This document shows, piece by piece, positions 1-8,877 of a stretch of DNA of 64,000 nt. A model generated the notes under the pieces. That model saw only the letters and a list, made by a program, of their open reading frames with translations, ran no database searches and had not been told where the DNA came from. The first letter of the stretch is position 1, and the number at the start of each line of letters is the position of its first letter. A program made the position numbers and the translations under genes. This DNA is from CAIYRG01 sp964446945 (GTDB lineage Bacteria; Pseudomonadota; Alphaproteobacteria; Micropepsales; Micropepsaceae), in assembly GCA_964446945.1 (NCBI GenBank), contig CAYUQO010000004.1, positions 167,090 through 231,089 on the forward strand. The letters run 5' to 3'.

Positions 1-124
1 AAAGTCCTGAGCTCCGACATGTTCCAAAACCAGTCAGTATTCACTTCCGGAAACGGTGCCGCGTTGTGGATTGTTCCGCTGCACTGGCTCCCGTGGCCCA
101 TGGCACAACGGCTATAAATTGCCG

Positions 125-832
125 ATGCCGCGCAAGTTCAAACCCGCCGAAGTTGAGGAATTCTTTTCGCGCTTCGCAGCCGCGAATCCCCACCCACGCT
201 CCGAACTCGAATACAAGAATCCTTATACGCTGCTGGTTGCCGTCGTGCTCTCTGCCCAGGCTACCGACAAGGGTGTGAACAAGGCGACGGCGCGGATTTT
301 TCCCAAAATCGATTCGCCGGAAAAAATGGTCCGCTTCGGCGAAGACAATTTGCGCGAGGCGATCAAGACCATCGGTCTCTATCGCAACAAAGCCAAGAAC
401 GTCATCGCTCTGTCAAAGGCGCTGGTCGAAAATCACGGCGGCGAGGTGCCGAAGGATCGTGAGCAGCTTGAGCAACTGCCGGGTGTCGGCCGCAAGACAG
501 CCAATGTGGTGCTCAATGTTGCGTTTGGTTTTCCGACGATCGCTGTGGACACGCATATTTTTCGCGTCGCCAATCGCACCGGCCTCGCCCCCGGCAAGAA
601 TCCGCGCGAAGTAGAAGACGGGCTCGAAAAGATCGTGCCCGGCAAATTCAAGCAGCACGCGCATCACTGGCTGATTCTGCACGGCCGCTATATCTGCGTC
701 GCGCGCAAACCGAATTGCCCGTCCTGCCTGGTTGCCGATCTTTGCCGTTATCAGCCGAAGACAGCGCCCGCGGGCGCGGAAGCCGAGGCAGAGCGCAAGC
801 TGATCAAGGCGGTGCGGCGGGTGCGCTCATGA
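125..832 (+). CDS. nth: Endonuclease III (base-excision repair DNA glycosylase/AP lyase)
   Basis: Removes oxidised pyrimidines from DNA and nicks the abasic site. The 235-residue product has the complete family layout: a helix-hairpin-helix (LPGVGRKTANVVL, residues 118-130) carrying the catalytic lysine at about K124, the catalytic aspartate in VDTH (D142), and a C-terminal 4Fe-4S loop with Cys at 191, 198, 201 and 207 (spacing 6-2-5). The ATG at 125 is chosen because it gives the usual N-terminus; an in-frame ATG at 56 would add 23 residues that do not resemble the family. The 3' end overlaps the convergent lipoprotein gene by 29 bp. Confidence 0.96.
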   Translation: MPRKFKPAEVEEFFSRFAAANPHPRSELEYKNPYTLLVAVVLSAQATDKGVNKATARIFPKIDSPEKMVRFGEDNLREAIKTIGLYRNKAKNVIALSKALVENHGGEVPKDREQLEQLPGVGRKTANVVLNVAFGFPTIAVDTHIFRVANRTGLAPGKNPREVEDGLEKIVPGKFKQHAHHWLILHGRYICVARKPNCPSCLVADLCRYQPKTAPAGAEAEAERKLIKAVRRVRS

Positions 833-1292
833 TCATGGCCGCAGGCGCCATGCGTTGTTCCAGCGCGGACAGGCATGCCGGATCGGCGGGCATCGACATG
901 CCCCGCGGCAAAGTCTCGGTGTAGCGGACGCTCATCGTGCCGCCTTGTTGCTGCATGAAAAAAAACACCGAACAGCGTGGAGCATCGTAACGCCAGAGCT
1001 CTGTCCCCATCTCGCGCCGCACGAAGTCCGGATTTCCCAACCGCATCCGCAATGCCGTTGCTTCCATCGGAAGCGGCGCCGGCACGAACATTTCCGGCGG
1101 CGTAGCAGCCGCTGGTTCGGCCGGCATCATCAATTCCGGCTCAGGGAGCGGCGGTGGTGATATTGACGGCGGGATGACCGGCAGCGGATTTGCCGGGCGC
1201 ATGACCATCGGCTGTGGGGTCATGCAGCCGCTGAGAGCGATGCACAGCACAGGCAATAGAAAACTACGCGCGTTCACTGGGTTACTCGACAT
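804..1292 (-). CDS. Proline-rich lipoprotein of unknown function
   Basis: Predicted lipoprotein of 162 residues. The start at 1292 gives a short basic N-terminus, a hydrophobic stretch (FLLPVLCIAL) and a lipobox LSGC, so Cys is about residue 23. A proline-rich linker (repeated P-P-P/P-E-P, about residues 40-80) is followed by a compact C-terminal region with RLGNPDF, LWRYDAPRC and a later DPACL, leaving two cysteines that could pair. This pattern resembles SmpA/OmlA-like small lipoproteins seen in alphaproteobacteria, but I do not recognise a named family. It is transcribed towards nth and its stop lies inside the end of nth. Confidence 0.7.
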   Translation of the reverse strand: MSSNPVNARSFLLPVLCIALSGCMTPQPMVMRPANPLPVIPPSISPPPLPEPELMMPAEPAAATPPEMFVPAPLPMEATALRMRLGNPDFVRREMGTELWRYDAPRCSVFFFMQQQGGTMSVRYTETLPRGMSMPADPACLSALEQRMAPAAMIMSAPAAPP

Positions 1293-1346
1293 CCGACACG
1301 GCAGCCTTATAACACGCCAGTGTAAATAAGCCGCTACAGGGGAATC

Positions 1347-2360
1347 ATGGCGCATAATTTCGATATCATCGGCATCGGCAATGCGATCGTCGATGTCATT
1401 TTCGCGGCTTCCGACCAGTTCCTGCTGGATCACAGCATCGCGAAATCAGTGATGACCCTGATCGATGAAGTGCATGCTGCGAAGCTTATCACTGCGGCGG
1501 AAAATCCGACGGAAAGTTCGGGAGGTTCCGCGGCAAACACCATGGCAGGCCTGGCTTCCTTCGGCAGCCAGGGCTGGTTTATCGGAAAGATCAAAAACGA
1601 TCGGCTCGGCGACTCCTTCGCACGCGACCTCGCGCGTATTGGCGTTCACTTTGAAACACCGATGGCCGAGGGCGGCCCGTCAACCGCCTGCTGCATCATT
1701 GCCGTGACGCCCGACGGACACCGGAGTATGAGCACCTATCTCGGCGCCTGCCGCGAACTGACCCCGGACGATATCGACGAAAGCCGAATCACCGGCGCGG
1801 GCGTCCTTTATGTTGAGGGCTACCTCTGGGATGACGATCGCTCCAAATCCGCCATCCGCAAGGCCATTCGCGCCGCCAAAAGAAGCGGCCGCAAGATTGC
1901 CTTCACCTGTTCCGATCCCTTTTGCGTGGGACGATACCGGCACGAATTCCTTCACCTGCTCACGCACGATATCGATATCCTGTTTGCCAATGAGGAAGAG
2001 GCAAAAACCCTGTTCGGCGCCGGTGATTTCAACTCGGCGCTACAACAAGCGCGCGATTGGCCGGGAATTGCCGCCCTCACACGTTCGGAAAAAGGCTGCG
2101 TTGTCGCTGCCCCGGACGGCGAGATTCATCTGCGGGAAGCGGAGCCGGTTGCGCGCGTTGTCGACACCACCGGGGCCGGCGATCAGTTTGCCGCAGGATT
2201 CCTGCACGGCCTCGTCCATGGGCGCGATCTTGGCGATTGTGCGCAGCTCGGCGTCGTTGCCGCCGCTGAAGTCATTTCGCATTATGGAGGACGGCCGCAA
2301 CAATCCTTCGCCACCCTGGCGCGTAAGGCAGGGATTGATTCCGGCCAGAGCCGGCAGTGA
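1347..2360 (+). CDS. PfkB-family kinase, probably adenosine kinase
   Basis: ATP-dependent sugar or nucleoside kinase of the ribokinase/PfkB superfamily, 337 residues. Both family signatures are visible: GGSAANTMAGLASFG near residue 58 (substrate side) and DTTGAGDQFAAGFL near residue 272, with the catalytic Asp in GAGD. The substrate cannot be read from the sequence; adenosine kinase is the usual assignment for alphaproteobacterial members with this N-terminus (FDIIGIGNAIVDV). AGGGGAA lies just upstream of the ATG. The stop overlaps the GTG of the following methyltransferase gene (GTGA), so the two are probably translationally coupled. Confidence 0.85.
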   Translation: MAHNFDIIGIGNAIVDVIFAASDQFLLDHSIAKSVMTLIDEVHAAKLITAAENPTESSGGSAANTMAGLASFGSQGWFIGKIKNDRLGDSFARDLARIGVHFETPMAEGGPSTACCIIAVTPDGHRSMSTYLGACRELTPDDIDESRITGAGVLYVEGYLWDDDRSKSAIRKAIRAAKRSGRKIAFTCSDPFCVGRYRHEFLHLLTHDIDILFANEEEAKTLFGAGDFNSALQQARDWPGIAALTRSEKGCVVAAPDGEIHLREAEPVARVVDTTGAGDQFAAGFLHGLVHGRDLGDCAQLGVVAAAEVISHYGGRPQQSFATLARKAGIDSGQSRQ

Positions 2361-3094
2361 CGACGGCGCTATATGACCGGATCGGGCACGGCTATACCAA
2401 CCACCGCCGTCCCGATCCGCGCATCAGTGCGTTGATCATTAAGTCTCTCGAGAATTGCGGTTCTGTCGTCAATGTCGGCGCCGGCCCGGGTTCATATGAA
2501 CCTTCGGACAGACGTGTCGCCGCCGTCGAACTTTCGGAAACCATGATTCGCCAGCGGCCGGCGGGTTCTGCCCCGGTCGTTCGTGCCAGCGCAATGGCAC
2601 TCCCATTTCGCGACGATTCTTTCAGCGCCGCGATGGCAATCCTGACCATCCACCACTGGCCGGATCGCGATACCGGTGTGCGCGAATTGAAACGCGTGGC
2701 AAAAGACCGCGTCGTAATTTTGAGCTGGGAGCCGCCGCAGGAGCCGTTCTGGCTCATGAGTGATTACCTGCCGCATTTCCTCGACTATGACCGCAAAACT
2801 TTTCCGCCGTGGTTTCGCGATGATCCGGACACTGTGTCCATCACGCCGGTGCTTGTTCCGCACGACTGCACCGATGGCTTCCTTTGCGCCTATTGGCGGC
2901 GGCCGGAAGCATATCTCGATCCTGCTATCCGCAACGCGATCTCGACCTTCTCGCGCATTGGCGCTTATGAGAGCGGCCTTGAACGACTGCGCAATGAGCT
3001 GAGTGACGGGACCTGGCACGACCGCTACGGGCATCTTCTCGATAAAACCGAAATGGATTTTGGTTACCGGCTTATCGTGCTGGCGGCGAACTGA
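2357..3094 (+). CDS. Class I SAM-dependent methyltransferase
   Basis: A 245-residue cytoplasmic methyltransferase with the SAM-binding motif I VVNVGAGPGSYEP near residue 37, an acidic residue after the next strand (AVELSETM), and a motif IV/post-motif region MAILTIHHWPD typical of the Methyltransf_11 group. The methyl acceptor is unknown. The start is GTG at 2357, overlapping the kinase stop by four bases, which supports an operon with the upstream kinase. Nothing in the sequence links it to a particular pathway. Confidence 0.82.
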   Translation: MTTALYDRIGHGYTNHRRPDPRISALIIKSLENCGSVVNVGAGPGSYEPSDRRVAAVELSETMIRQRPAGSAPVVRASAMALPFRDDSFSAAMAILTIHHWPDRDTGVRELKRVAKDRVVILSWEPPQEPFWLMSDYLPHFLDYDRKTFPPWFRDDPDTVSITPVLVPHDCTDGFLCAYWRRPEAYLDPAIRNAISTFSRIGAYESGLERLRNELSDGTWHDRYGHLLDKTEMDFGYRLIVLAAN

Positions 3095-3106
3095 TCTGCT
3101 GCGGAG

Positions 3107-3526
3107 CTATTCGCCGATGATGTGCATCAGCACATGGCGCTGGTGCGGCGCGTCGCGGTGCTCGAAAAGATAGATCGCCTGCCATGTTCCCAGCAGCGGC
3201 TCGCCATCCGCAACCGGAATCGACAGCGAGGTCTGCGTCAAAGCCGAGCGGATATGGCTTGGCATGTCGTCAGGACCTTCGGTCGTGTGCCGGTAATTGG
3301 CCGCTCGCGGAGCCAATCGGGCAAATGCATCCGCAAGGTCCTTCAGCACATCCGGATCGGCATTCTCCTGAATCAGCAGCGAAGCCGATGTGTGCTGAAT
3401 GAACAGGGTCAGCAACCCGTTTGTGATTCCTGACGCCGCGACAAACTTCCGGGCGCGTTCCGTAATATCGGTGAACTGTTCGCGCGAAGCGGCGATCGTT
3501 ACACGCTCCTGCCTTTGCGTGATCAC
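3107..3526 (-). CDS. yjbQ: YjbQ/UPF0047 family protein
   Basis: Small protein of 139 residues of the UPF0047 family (some members have weak thiamin-phosphate synthase activity; the physiological role is unsettled). Family hallmarks seen: FIQHTSASLLIQENADPDV, RHTTEGPDDMPSHIR with conserved histidines, and the C-terminal signature PLLGTWQAIYLFEHR followed by R-x-V. The start is GTG at 3526, three bases after the stop of the upstream smr gene, with no clear Shine-Dalgarno, so translation is likely coupled. It is the last gene of the Tim44-like/mltA/smr/yjbQ minus-strand run. Confidence 0.9.
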   Translation of the reverse strand: MITQRQERVTIAASREQFTDITERARKFVAASGITNGLLTLFIQHTSASLLIQENADPDVLKDLADAFARLAPRAANYRHTTEGPDDMPSHIRSALTQTSLSIPVADGEPLLGTWQAIYLFEHRDAPHQRHVLMHIIGE

Positions 3527-3529
3527 GGT

Positions 3530-4021
3530 TTACCTGCGCTTTTGCAGAGCGACATAGAACGCTCCGCCGCCGCCATGTTTGGGATGTGCCTCACGCATCC
3601 CGATGACGCGGTCGCCCAATTCGGCTCCGTTCAGCCACAGTGGCAGATTGTTGCGCAAAACTCCGCCCTTCCCGGTGATCACCAGCACCAGCCGCTTTCC
3701 TTCGGAAATGCTTCGCATAAGAAATGCGACCAGGGATCGGTACGCACTGTCATAGCTGTGGCCATGAAGGTCGATTCGCGCTTCCGGCTCCAGCCGGCCG
3801 CGGCGCAAACGCGCTTCCGTGTGACCGCGGATCGGGGCCGCCTCTCCGGCCGGTTCAACAAAGCGGATTTCACGGCGCATGGGTGATGAAACAGGGCTGC
3901 GCCGGCGCAAGCCTGTGGCCGTTACAACAACCGGCCGCTTCGACAGAGGCGTTGCATCGCGCATAGCCTCACGAAAAAAGGCTTCGTCTTCGGGAGAAAT
4001 CACCAGGTGCCGCCGGTTCAT
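3530..4021 (-). CDS. Smr (small MutS-related) domain protein
   Basis: Protein of 163 residues with an N-terminal basic, probably disordered half and a C-terminal Smr domain, a nuclease/nucleic-acid-binding fold related to the C-terminus of MutS2. Seen motifs: RIDLHGHSYDSAYRSL (LDLHG motif), VLVITGKGG (TGxG motif) and EAHPKHGGGGAFYVAL at the end. Its biological role in alphaproteobacteria is not established. The ATG at 4021 overlaps the stop of mltA (ATGA), and the stop is three bases before yjbQ, so these are one transcription unit. Confidence 0.9.
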   Translation of the reverse strand: MNRRHLVISPEDEAFFREAMRDATPLSKRPVVVTATGLRRRSPVSSPMRREIRFVEPAGEAAPIRGHTEARLRRGRLEPEARIDLHGHSYDSAYRSLVAFLMRSISEGKRLVLVITGKGGVLRNNLPLWLNGAELGDRVIGMREAHPKHGGGGAFYVALQKRR

Positions 4022-5298
4022 GTCAGCGGAATGTCACCGCGCTGGGGCAGACGTGCCGCAACGGCTTTGGGCAACAGCACCGTCACGCGGGCGGGATTTT
4101 TCATGCGTCCGGCAACTGCGGCTGCCTCTGGTCCAAATCCCCAATACACATCGCCGCGCAACGGCCCGCGAATAGCCCCGCCGGTGTCCTGCGCGATCAA
4201 CAATTGATCGAACATCCGATCCGGCTGTGCAGGATCGGGATCGGGTGCGGTGCCCTCGAGCCAGACCGGCACACCATACGGATTAAACTCCGGATCGACC
4301 GCGAGACTCGCGCCGGGCGTGAGTGAGACACCTTCCGCGCCGTTTGCGCCGGCTTCCGGTTCGCCGATCGGCTGCTCCGAGAAGAAAATATAAGATTCGT
4401 TTTGGTCCATCACGTCGCGCGCCTGATCCGGATGCGCGGTGAGCCAGGCGCGAATCGATTGCAGGGAAATTTCTTCGCTGGTCAATTCTCCACGCTCGAG
4501 CAGCACACTGCCGATCGCGGTGTAAGGTTGACCGTTCTGGCCAGCATAGGCGGCGCGAACGACAGTGCCATCATCCAAAACGACGCGTCCCGAACCCTGG
4601 ATTTCCAGGAAGAATGCATCGACCGGATTATCGACATAGAACAGCGGGGTGGCCGGAATCCCGTCGCGTTCGATCTCCGCCCGCGCCGGATACGGCACGT
4701 AACGGTTCATCAGCACCGACATCATCATCCGCATGCCGAATGAATCGGATGCTGCGGTGTCGCGATAGATCGCTCCGTCGATCTTCACCAGATCGGATGG
4801 AACTCCGTAAATCGGCGTCTGATACTGGTCATGCCGCGTGCGGCTGCCGTGCAATTCAGGTTCATAATAGCCGGTGAAAAAACCACCGGCGCCGCCTTGC
4901 GACAGCCGCACCGGCACGAATTCGTCCTCAAAATATTTGCGCGCGGTTTCGACTGTCGCCGCACCGGCCGTAAATGCATGCTGGCAACTATTCCACCACT
5001 CACCTGCCGTCCCGGCATAGCCGGAACCGCCCATCGGTGTATCAGCGGCTTTGCCCACAATCATCACACAGGAACGCCGAAACGCATTCAGAGCCCGGCG
5101 AGGATCGCTCTGACTCCAGCCGGCCAACTCCGAAAACTGCACCGGACTGAACGTCACCGGCGGGGGAACGGCGCTTGCAGGCGGTGGGGGAGCAGGCGCG
5201 GACGGCGTGACCATGCGTTGCTGGCCGGCACAACCCGCAAGCGCGACAATGGCGGCGGCAGCGATCGGCCGCAGCAGAACCCGTTTGCTGAATGTCAT
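4018..5298 (-). CDS. mltA: Membrane-bound lytic murein transglycosylase A
   Basis: Outer-membrane-anchored enzyme that cleaves peptidoglycan glycan strands with formation of 1,6-anhydro-muropeptides. The 426-residue product starts with a lipoprotein signal (IAAAAIVALAGC, lipobox LAGC near residue 23), then a proline-rich linker, the MltA barrel domain (FFTGYYEPELHGS; FFLEIQGSGRVVLDDG) and the C-terminal 3D domain (LIAQDTGGAIRGPLRGDVYWG) containing the conserved aspartates. It begins three bases after the Tim44-like gene and overlaps smr by four bases, the same arrangement seen in other alphaproteobacteria. Confidence 0.95.
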   Translation of the reverse strand: MTFSKRVLLRPIAAAAIVALAGCAGQQRMVTPSAPAPPPPASAVPPPVTFSPVQFSELAGWSQSDPRRALNAFRRSCVMIVGKAADTPMGGSGYAGTAGEWWNSCQHAFTAGAATVETARKYFEDEFVPVRLSQGGAGGFFTGYYEPELHGSRTRHDQYQTPIYGVPSDLVKIDGAIYRDTAASDSFGMRMMMSVLMNRYVPYPARAEIERDGIPATPLFYVDNPVDAFFLEIQGSGRVVLDDGTVVRAAYAGQNGQPYTAIGSVLLERGELTSEEISLQSIRAWLTAHPDQARDVMDQNESYIFFSEQPIGEPEAGANGAEGVSLTPGASLAVDPEFNPYGVPVWLEGTAPDPDPAQPDRMFDQLLIAQDTGGAIRGPLRGDVYWGFGPEAAAVAGRMKNPARVTVLLPKAVAARLPQRGDIPLT

Positions 5299-5301
5299 GC
5301 T

Positions 5302-5967
5302 TCAGGACTGCGCGGTAGTGGAGATCAAAGTCCAGTTCGGGTTGCTGGAACGGACGTCGCGCGCAAATGTCCAATATTCGACGATGTCCTGTGGCGTCTT
5401 GGCGTCGCCCTCAATCAGCGCGCCATTGGGATCATAACCGGCAAGCATGACCTGGCTGTTGAAAGCGACCGTGAGTTCCGCAGTCTGGCCCTTCATTTCG
5501 GCCGCCGTGATGCGGGCCGATTTGAGTGAGAGGAAGGTAAACTCAACCCGCTCTTTCTTGGTCTCGCGCTGCTTGATCGCCTGATCGAATGCGTCGAAGA
5601 CTTCCGGCGACAACAGCGGCTTCAGGACCTCGCGATCGCCATGTGCGAATGCGGTCACAATCATCTCATAGGCCGCGCGGGCGCCGGATGTGAAATGCTC
5701 GGTGTCGAAACCGCGGTCGTACAGCTTGATGTCGAGAAGTGCCCGCGACAGTGTGTTCGTCCCGCCTACCGGAGGCGCGGCCGAGAGCCCCGAACGGTCC
5801 GGCAATGTCCGCACATTGTCCTTCGCTGCCGGTTGCGGATTGGAACGAGCGGTGTCGGGCGTGCGCTCGTTGCCGGTCCGCCGTCCCAGCACCGAGTAAA
5901 GCCGGAAGGCAATGAAGCCTGCGAGCAGCGCGAGAAGGACCACGTCGAAGAACTGGTAGTTATTCAT
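5302..5967 (-). CDS. Tim44-like domain protein
   Basis: Inner-membrane-anchored protein of 221 residues related to mitochondrial Tim44. One N-terminal transmembrane helix (FFDVVLLALLAGFIAFRLYSVLG, about residues 6-27) is followed by a low-complexity linker and the Tim44 domain (about residues 85-215) with FTSGARAAYEMIVTAFAHGD and the C-terminal EYWTFARDVRSSNPNW typical of the family. Function in bacteria is not settled; a periplasm-facing or membrane adaptor role is inferred from homologues. First gene of the run with mltA and smr, and divergent from secB with 254 bp between them. Confidence 0.88.
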   Translation of the reverse strand: MNNYQFFDVVLLALLAGFIAFRLYSVLGRRTGNERTPDTARSNPQPAAKDNVRTLPDRSGLSAAPPVGGTNTLSRALLDIKLYDRGFDTEHFTSGARAAYEMIVTAFAHGDREVLKPLLSPEVFDAFDQAIKQRETKKERVEFTFLSLKSARITAAEMKGQTAELTVAFNSQVMLAGYDPNGALIEGDAKTPQDIVEYWTFARDVRSSNPNWTLISTTAQS

Positions 5968-6221
5968 CTCTACTTGCGCCTGACCGGCCCTGTGCTGACT
6001 AAGACGGGCGGAATAACGGCATTATGCCGCTGTCGCCTTTAAACTAATCCCTGGGCGTGCTCCGGTCCAGCGCGCCTTGGCCATTATACCCGCCACAATC
6101 ACGATATATTCTGTTCCCGCGGGCGCATGCCACAGCAAGGGCGGCAATCTCCTTGTCACGCTTGCGCGATCCGTGGTAGCGGCGGCATTCCTTTTCCCCA
6201 GCCGATCGAAAGAACCATCAG

Positions 6222-6731
6222 ATGGCCGACAACGACAGCCCCAATGGCGGCACGAATCCGGGCGCAACCCCGCCTGCAGGCGCCGAAATGCAGATGCCGA
6301 GCCTTCAGATCATCTCGCAATATATTAAGGATCTCTCGTTCGAAAATCCCTCCATGGGGGTCAATGTCCAGCGCCCACAAATCGAATTCACCGTCGATCT
6401 CCAGGCCCGGCGCTTGCAGGAAAACGGCCCCTATGAGGTCGTGCTCAAGATGCGCGTCAACGCCAAGCAGGATGATAAGCCGGTCTTCCTGCTGGAGATC
6501 GCCTATGGCGGTCTATTCGTTTTGGAGCGCGTACCGGAGGAAGTGCTTCAGCCTATGCTGCTGATCGAGTGTCCGCGGCTGATGTTCCCATTCGTGCGCA
6601 GAGTCATTTCCGATCTCATCAGTGACGGCGGGTTGCCGCCGCTGATGATCGAGCCGATCGACTTTGCCGCGCTGTATCGCAGCCGGATGATGGAAGCGCA
6701 GCGCCAGCCCCAGGCGCCGACAACGGCCTAA
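6222..6731 (+). CDS. secB: Protein-export chaperone SecB
   Basis: Cytosolic tetrameric chaperone that keeps precursor proteins unfolded for SecA. The 169-residue protein has the family core: QIISQYIKDLSFENPS, IEFTVDLQAR, the VLEIAYGG-type strand here LLEIAYGGLFVL, and the conserved C-terminal part LLIECPRLMFPFVRRVISDL...GGLPPLMIEPIDFAALY. N-terminal 20 residues are a low-complexity extension common in alphaproteobacteria. It stands alone on the plus strand, divergent from the Tim44-like gene and convergent with dnaQ, overlapping it by four bases. Confidence 0.96.
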   Translation: MADNDSPNGGTNPGATPPAGAEMQMPSLQIISQYIKDLSFENPSMGVNVQRPQIEFTVDLQARRLQENGPYEVVLKMRVNAKQDDKPVFLLEIAYGGLFVLERVPEEVLQPMLLIECPRLMFPFVRRVISDLISDGGLPPLMIEPIDFAALYRSRMMEAQRQPQAPTTA

Positions 6732-7426
6732 CCGGCTCCGGCCCAGTTCCAGATCACATCGCCTTCCAGCTCTTCGGCAATGAACCGCGCATGCGCGGCG
6801 ATCTCGTCCGCCGTCAACCGTGCGGGCAAAGGCTCCGGCCGGACAAGGCGTTCACCCCGCGCCTCGAAATGTTCCCCTGCAGTGGCAGCCGCAGCTGACA
6901 GTTCGAGGTGCGCCTGCCGGCCGCCGATCAGTTCAAGGTAAACTTTCGCCAGCAGCTCCGCATCGATGCGGGCCCCGTGTTTGCTGCGCCCCGAAAGGTC
7001 AAAATTAAACCGGCGGCAAAGCTCATTGAGCGAGCATGGCGATCCGGGAAATCGGCGCCGCGCCAGCGCCAATGTGTCGAGTGCGCGGTCCTGCGGGAAC
7101 GGCTGATAATTGAGCCGCGCCAATTCGGCATTGAGGAATTTCAGATCGAAATCCGCGTTGTGAATGACCAGACGCGAATCGCCAATGAATTCCAGCAGCG
7201 AATCGGCGATCTTGGCGAATACCGGTTGCCCGCGCAGCTTTTCGGCATCCAATCCGTGAATCATGACCGCTTCGTGCGGAATGTCCCGTTCCGGATCGAT
7301 CAGCTGGTGAAAAACATTGCCGGTCGGGAGACGGCGATCCAGCTCGATGCCACAGATCTCAACCAGCCGATGGCCCTTTTCGACCTCGAGGCCGGTGGTT
7401 TCCGTATCGAGCACGATTTCACGCAT
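6728..7426 (-). CDS. dnaQ: DNA polymerase III epsilon subunit (3'-5' proofreading exonuclease)
   Basis: Proofreading subunit of the replicative polymerase. The 232-residue protein shows the DEDDh exonuclease motifs: ExoI VLDTETTG (D7, E9), ExoII LVIHNADFDLKFLN, and ExoIII HGARIDAELLAKVYL with the histidine and aspartate of the DEDDh class. The C-terminal tail (residues about 185-232) would bind the alpha subunit. The start overlaps the end of coaE by eight bases, placing it at the distal end of the ppsR-maf-aroE-coaE-dnaQ operon, the arrangement found beside the Caulobacter origin. Confidence 0.95.
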   Translation of the reverse strand: MREIVLDTETTGLEVEKGHRLVEICGIELDRRLPTGNVFHQLIDPERDIPHEAVMIHGLDAEKLRGQPVFAKIADSLLEFIGDSRLVIHNADFDLKFLNAELARLNYQPFPQDRALDTLALARRRFPGSPCSLNELCRRFNFDLSGRSKHGARIDAELLAKVYLELIGGRQAHLELSAAAATAGEHFEARGERLVRPEPLPARLTADEIAAHARFIAEELEGDVIWNWAGAG

Positions 7427-8048
7427 CCGGTGACCTGTGCTTTGCGCGCCCCCGCAATTCGGCGGCGACTCGCTTCACTTCGATGAAAGCCTGCGCCAGC
7501 CCTTTATCGGTCTCAATCACAAAATCGGCTTTTGCACGTTTTTCCGCATCCGGCATTTGCCGGGCATGGAGCAATTGGAGCTTTTCCGGCGTCATTCCCG
7601 GCCGGGCAAGTACACGCTGTTCCTGCACGTCCTTCGGCGCAGAAACCACAACGACCGCATTCACCTGGTTCTGAGCACCGGTCTCGAACAGCAACGGGAT
7701 ATCGATGATCACGAGCTCATCCCCGCGTTCGGCAGCCGTCCGCACGAATTCGTCACGGGCTTTGCGCACCAGCGGATGTACAATCGCTTCAAGCCGCGCA
7801 AAAGCCGCAGGATGACGCTCCAGTTCCGCAGCCAGTAGTGACCTGTCTATCCGGCGCTCGCGCACTGCACCGGGGAAAGCGGCAGCAACCGGCGCCACGG
7901 CCGCGCCTCCGGGTTCGTAAAGCTCTCGCACCACCGAGTCAGAGTCGAAGACCGGAATCCCGAGCCGGGCAAACAGTTTGCCGGTTTCAGTTTTGCCCAT
8001 GCCGATCGAGCCGGTGAGCCCGACAATGTACGGCCTATGCACGAGCAA
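7419..8048 (-). CDS. coaE: Dephospho-CoA kinase
   Basis: Catalyses the last step of coenzyme A synthesis, phosphorylating the 3'-hydroxyl of dephospho-CoA. The 209-residue protein has the P-loop GSIGMGKT at residues 13-20, the substrate-binding VFDSDSVVRELYEPGG, the HPLVR motif after the second strand and the IDIPLLFETG motif. Its 5' end overlaps aroE by 14 bases and its 3' end overlaps dnaQ by eight bases. Confidence 0.95.
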   Translation of the reverse strand: MLVHRPYIVGLTGSIGMGKTETGKLFARLGIPVFDSDSVVRELYEPGGAAVAPVAAAFPGAVRERRIDRSLLAAELERHPAAFARLEAIVHPLVRKARDEFVRTAAERGDELVIIDIPLLFETGAQNQVNAVVVVSAPKDVQEQRVLARPGMTPEKLQLLHARQMPDAEKRAKADFVIETDKGLAQAFIEVKRVAAELRGRAKHRSPDA

Positions 8049-8877
8049 GGGCCCGCAGCAGTTCAGTGCGCAATTCGGCTGTCACTTTTGGTGTCACACC
8101 AAACCAGGCGGCGAATGCCGGGACGGCCTGATGCATCAGCATGCCAAGACCGTCCATCGTCGCATGGCCCTTTGCCGCTGCCCGGCGCAGAAGATCAGTT
8201 TGCACTGGATTGTAGACAATGTCGGCGACAGCAGCATCTGAAGGCAGATGGTCGAGCGGCAATTCCAGCGCTGCTTTGCCTTTCATTCCGAGGCTCGTCG
8301 TGTTGACGAGAAGTCCTCCGCCGGCAAATGCATTGGTCCAGTCGCCCCAGTCGATGACTCGGCAGCGGACCGGCAGTGCAAGCTGGTCTACAATCGCTTG
8401 CGCCCGCTCCCGGGTGCGATTGACGATGCAAATTTCGTCAAACCCGGCCCGCTGGAGGGCCAGCACAACGGCGCGCGCCGCCCCGCCAGCTCCCAGTACG
8501 ATTGCCGGCCGGTTTGTGAGCTGGTTTACCTGCAGGCTTTCGCGCAGGCTTGCCAGAAACCCGGCAACGTCGGTATTCGCACCCGCAATTCCACGCTCGC
8601 CGAATACCAGCAAATTCACGGCACCCGTTCGCCGGGCATCTTCGTCCAGAGTTTGCGCCAGCGCCGCTGCCGCCTGCTTGTGCGGGACTGTGACATTCAC
8701 CCCCGCAAATCCCATCAGTGGCAGCGCCGCCATGCAGCGCGAAAAATTCTCCGGCAAGATGGGGAGGGCGACGTATTCACCGTCGATGCGGTATTCGCGG
8801 AACCAGTGACAGTGGATCACGGGGCTCAGCGATTGCGCAACCGGCCAACCGACAACCGCCGCGATTCGGCCATTCAT
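8035..8877 (-). CDS. aroE: Shikimate dehydrogenase (NADP)
   Basis: Reduces 3-dehydroshikimate to shikimate in aromatic amino acid synthesis. The 280-residue product has the shikimate-binding SLSPVIH near residue 16, the catalytic lysine in NVTVPHKQ (K67) and paired aspartate in ANTDVAGF (D104), and the NADP-binding glycine loop VLGAGGAARAVVLAL with the adjacent NRTRERA basic patch that prefers NADP. It overlaps maf by four bases and coaE by 14 bases in the same direction. Confidence 0.95.
   Translation of the reverse strand: MNGRIAAVVGWPVAQSLSPVIHCHWFREYRIDGEYVALPILPENFSRCMAALPLMGFAGVNVTVPHKQAAAALAQTLDEDARRTGAVNLLVFGERGIAGANTDVAGFLASLRESLQVNQLTNRPAIVLGAGGAARAVVLALQRAGFDEICIVNRTRERAQAIVDQLALPVRCRVIDWGDWTNAFAGGGLLVNTTSLGMKGKAALELPLDHLPSDAAVADIVYNPVQTDLLRRAAAKGHATMDGLGMLMHQAVPAFAAWFGVTPKVTAELRTELLRALARA

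Noticed and set aside
804..832. Overlap of nth and the lipoprotein gene as a possible wrong call of one of them
   Set aside because: Both proteins have strong independent features (Fe-S loop; signal peptide with lipobox), and short convergent overlaps occur repeatedly in this window.
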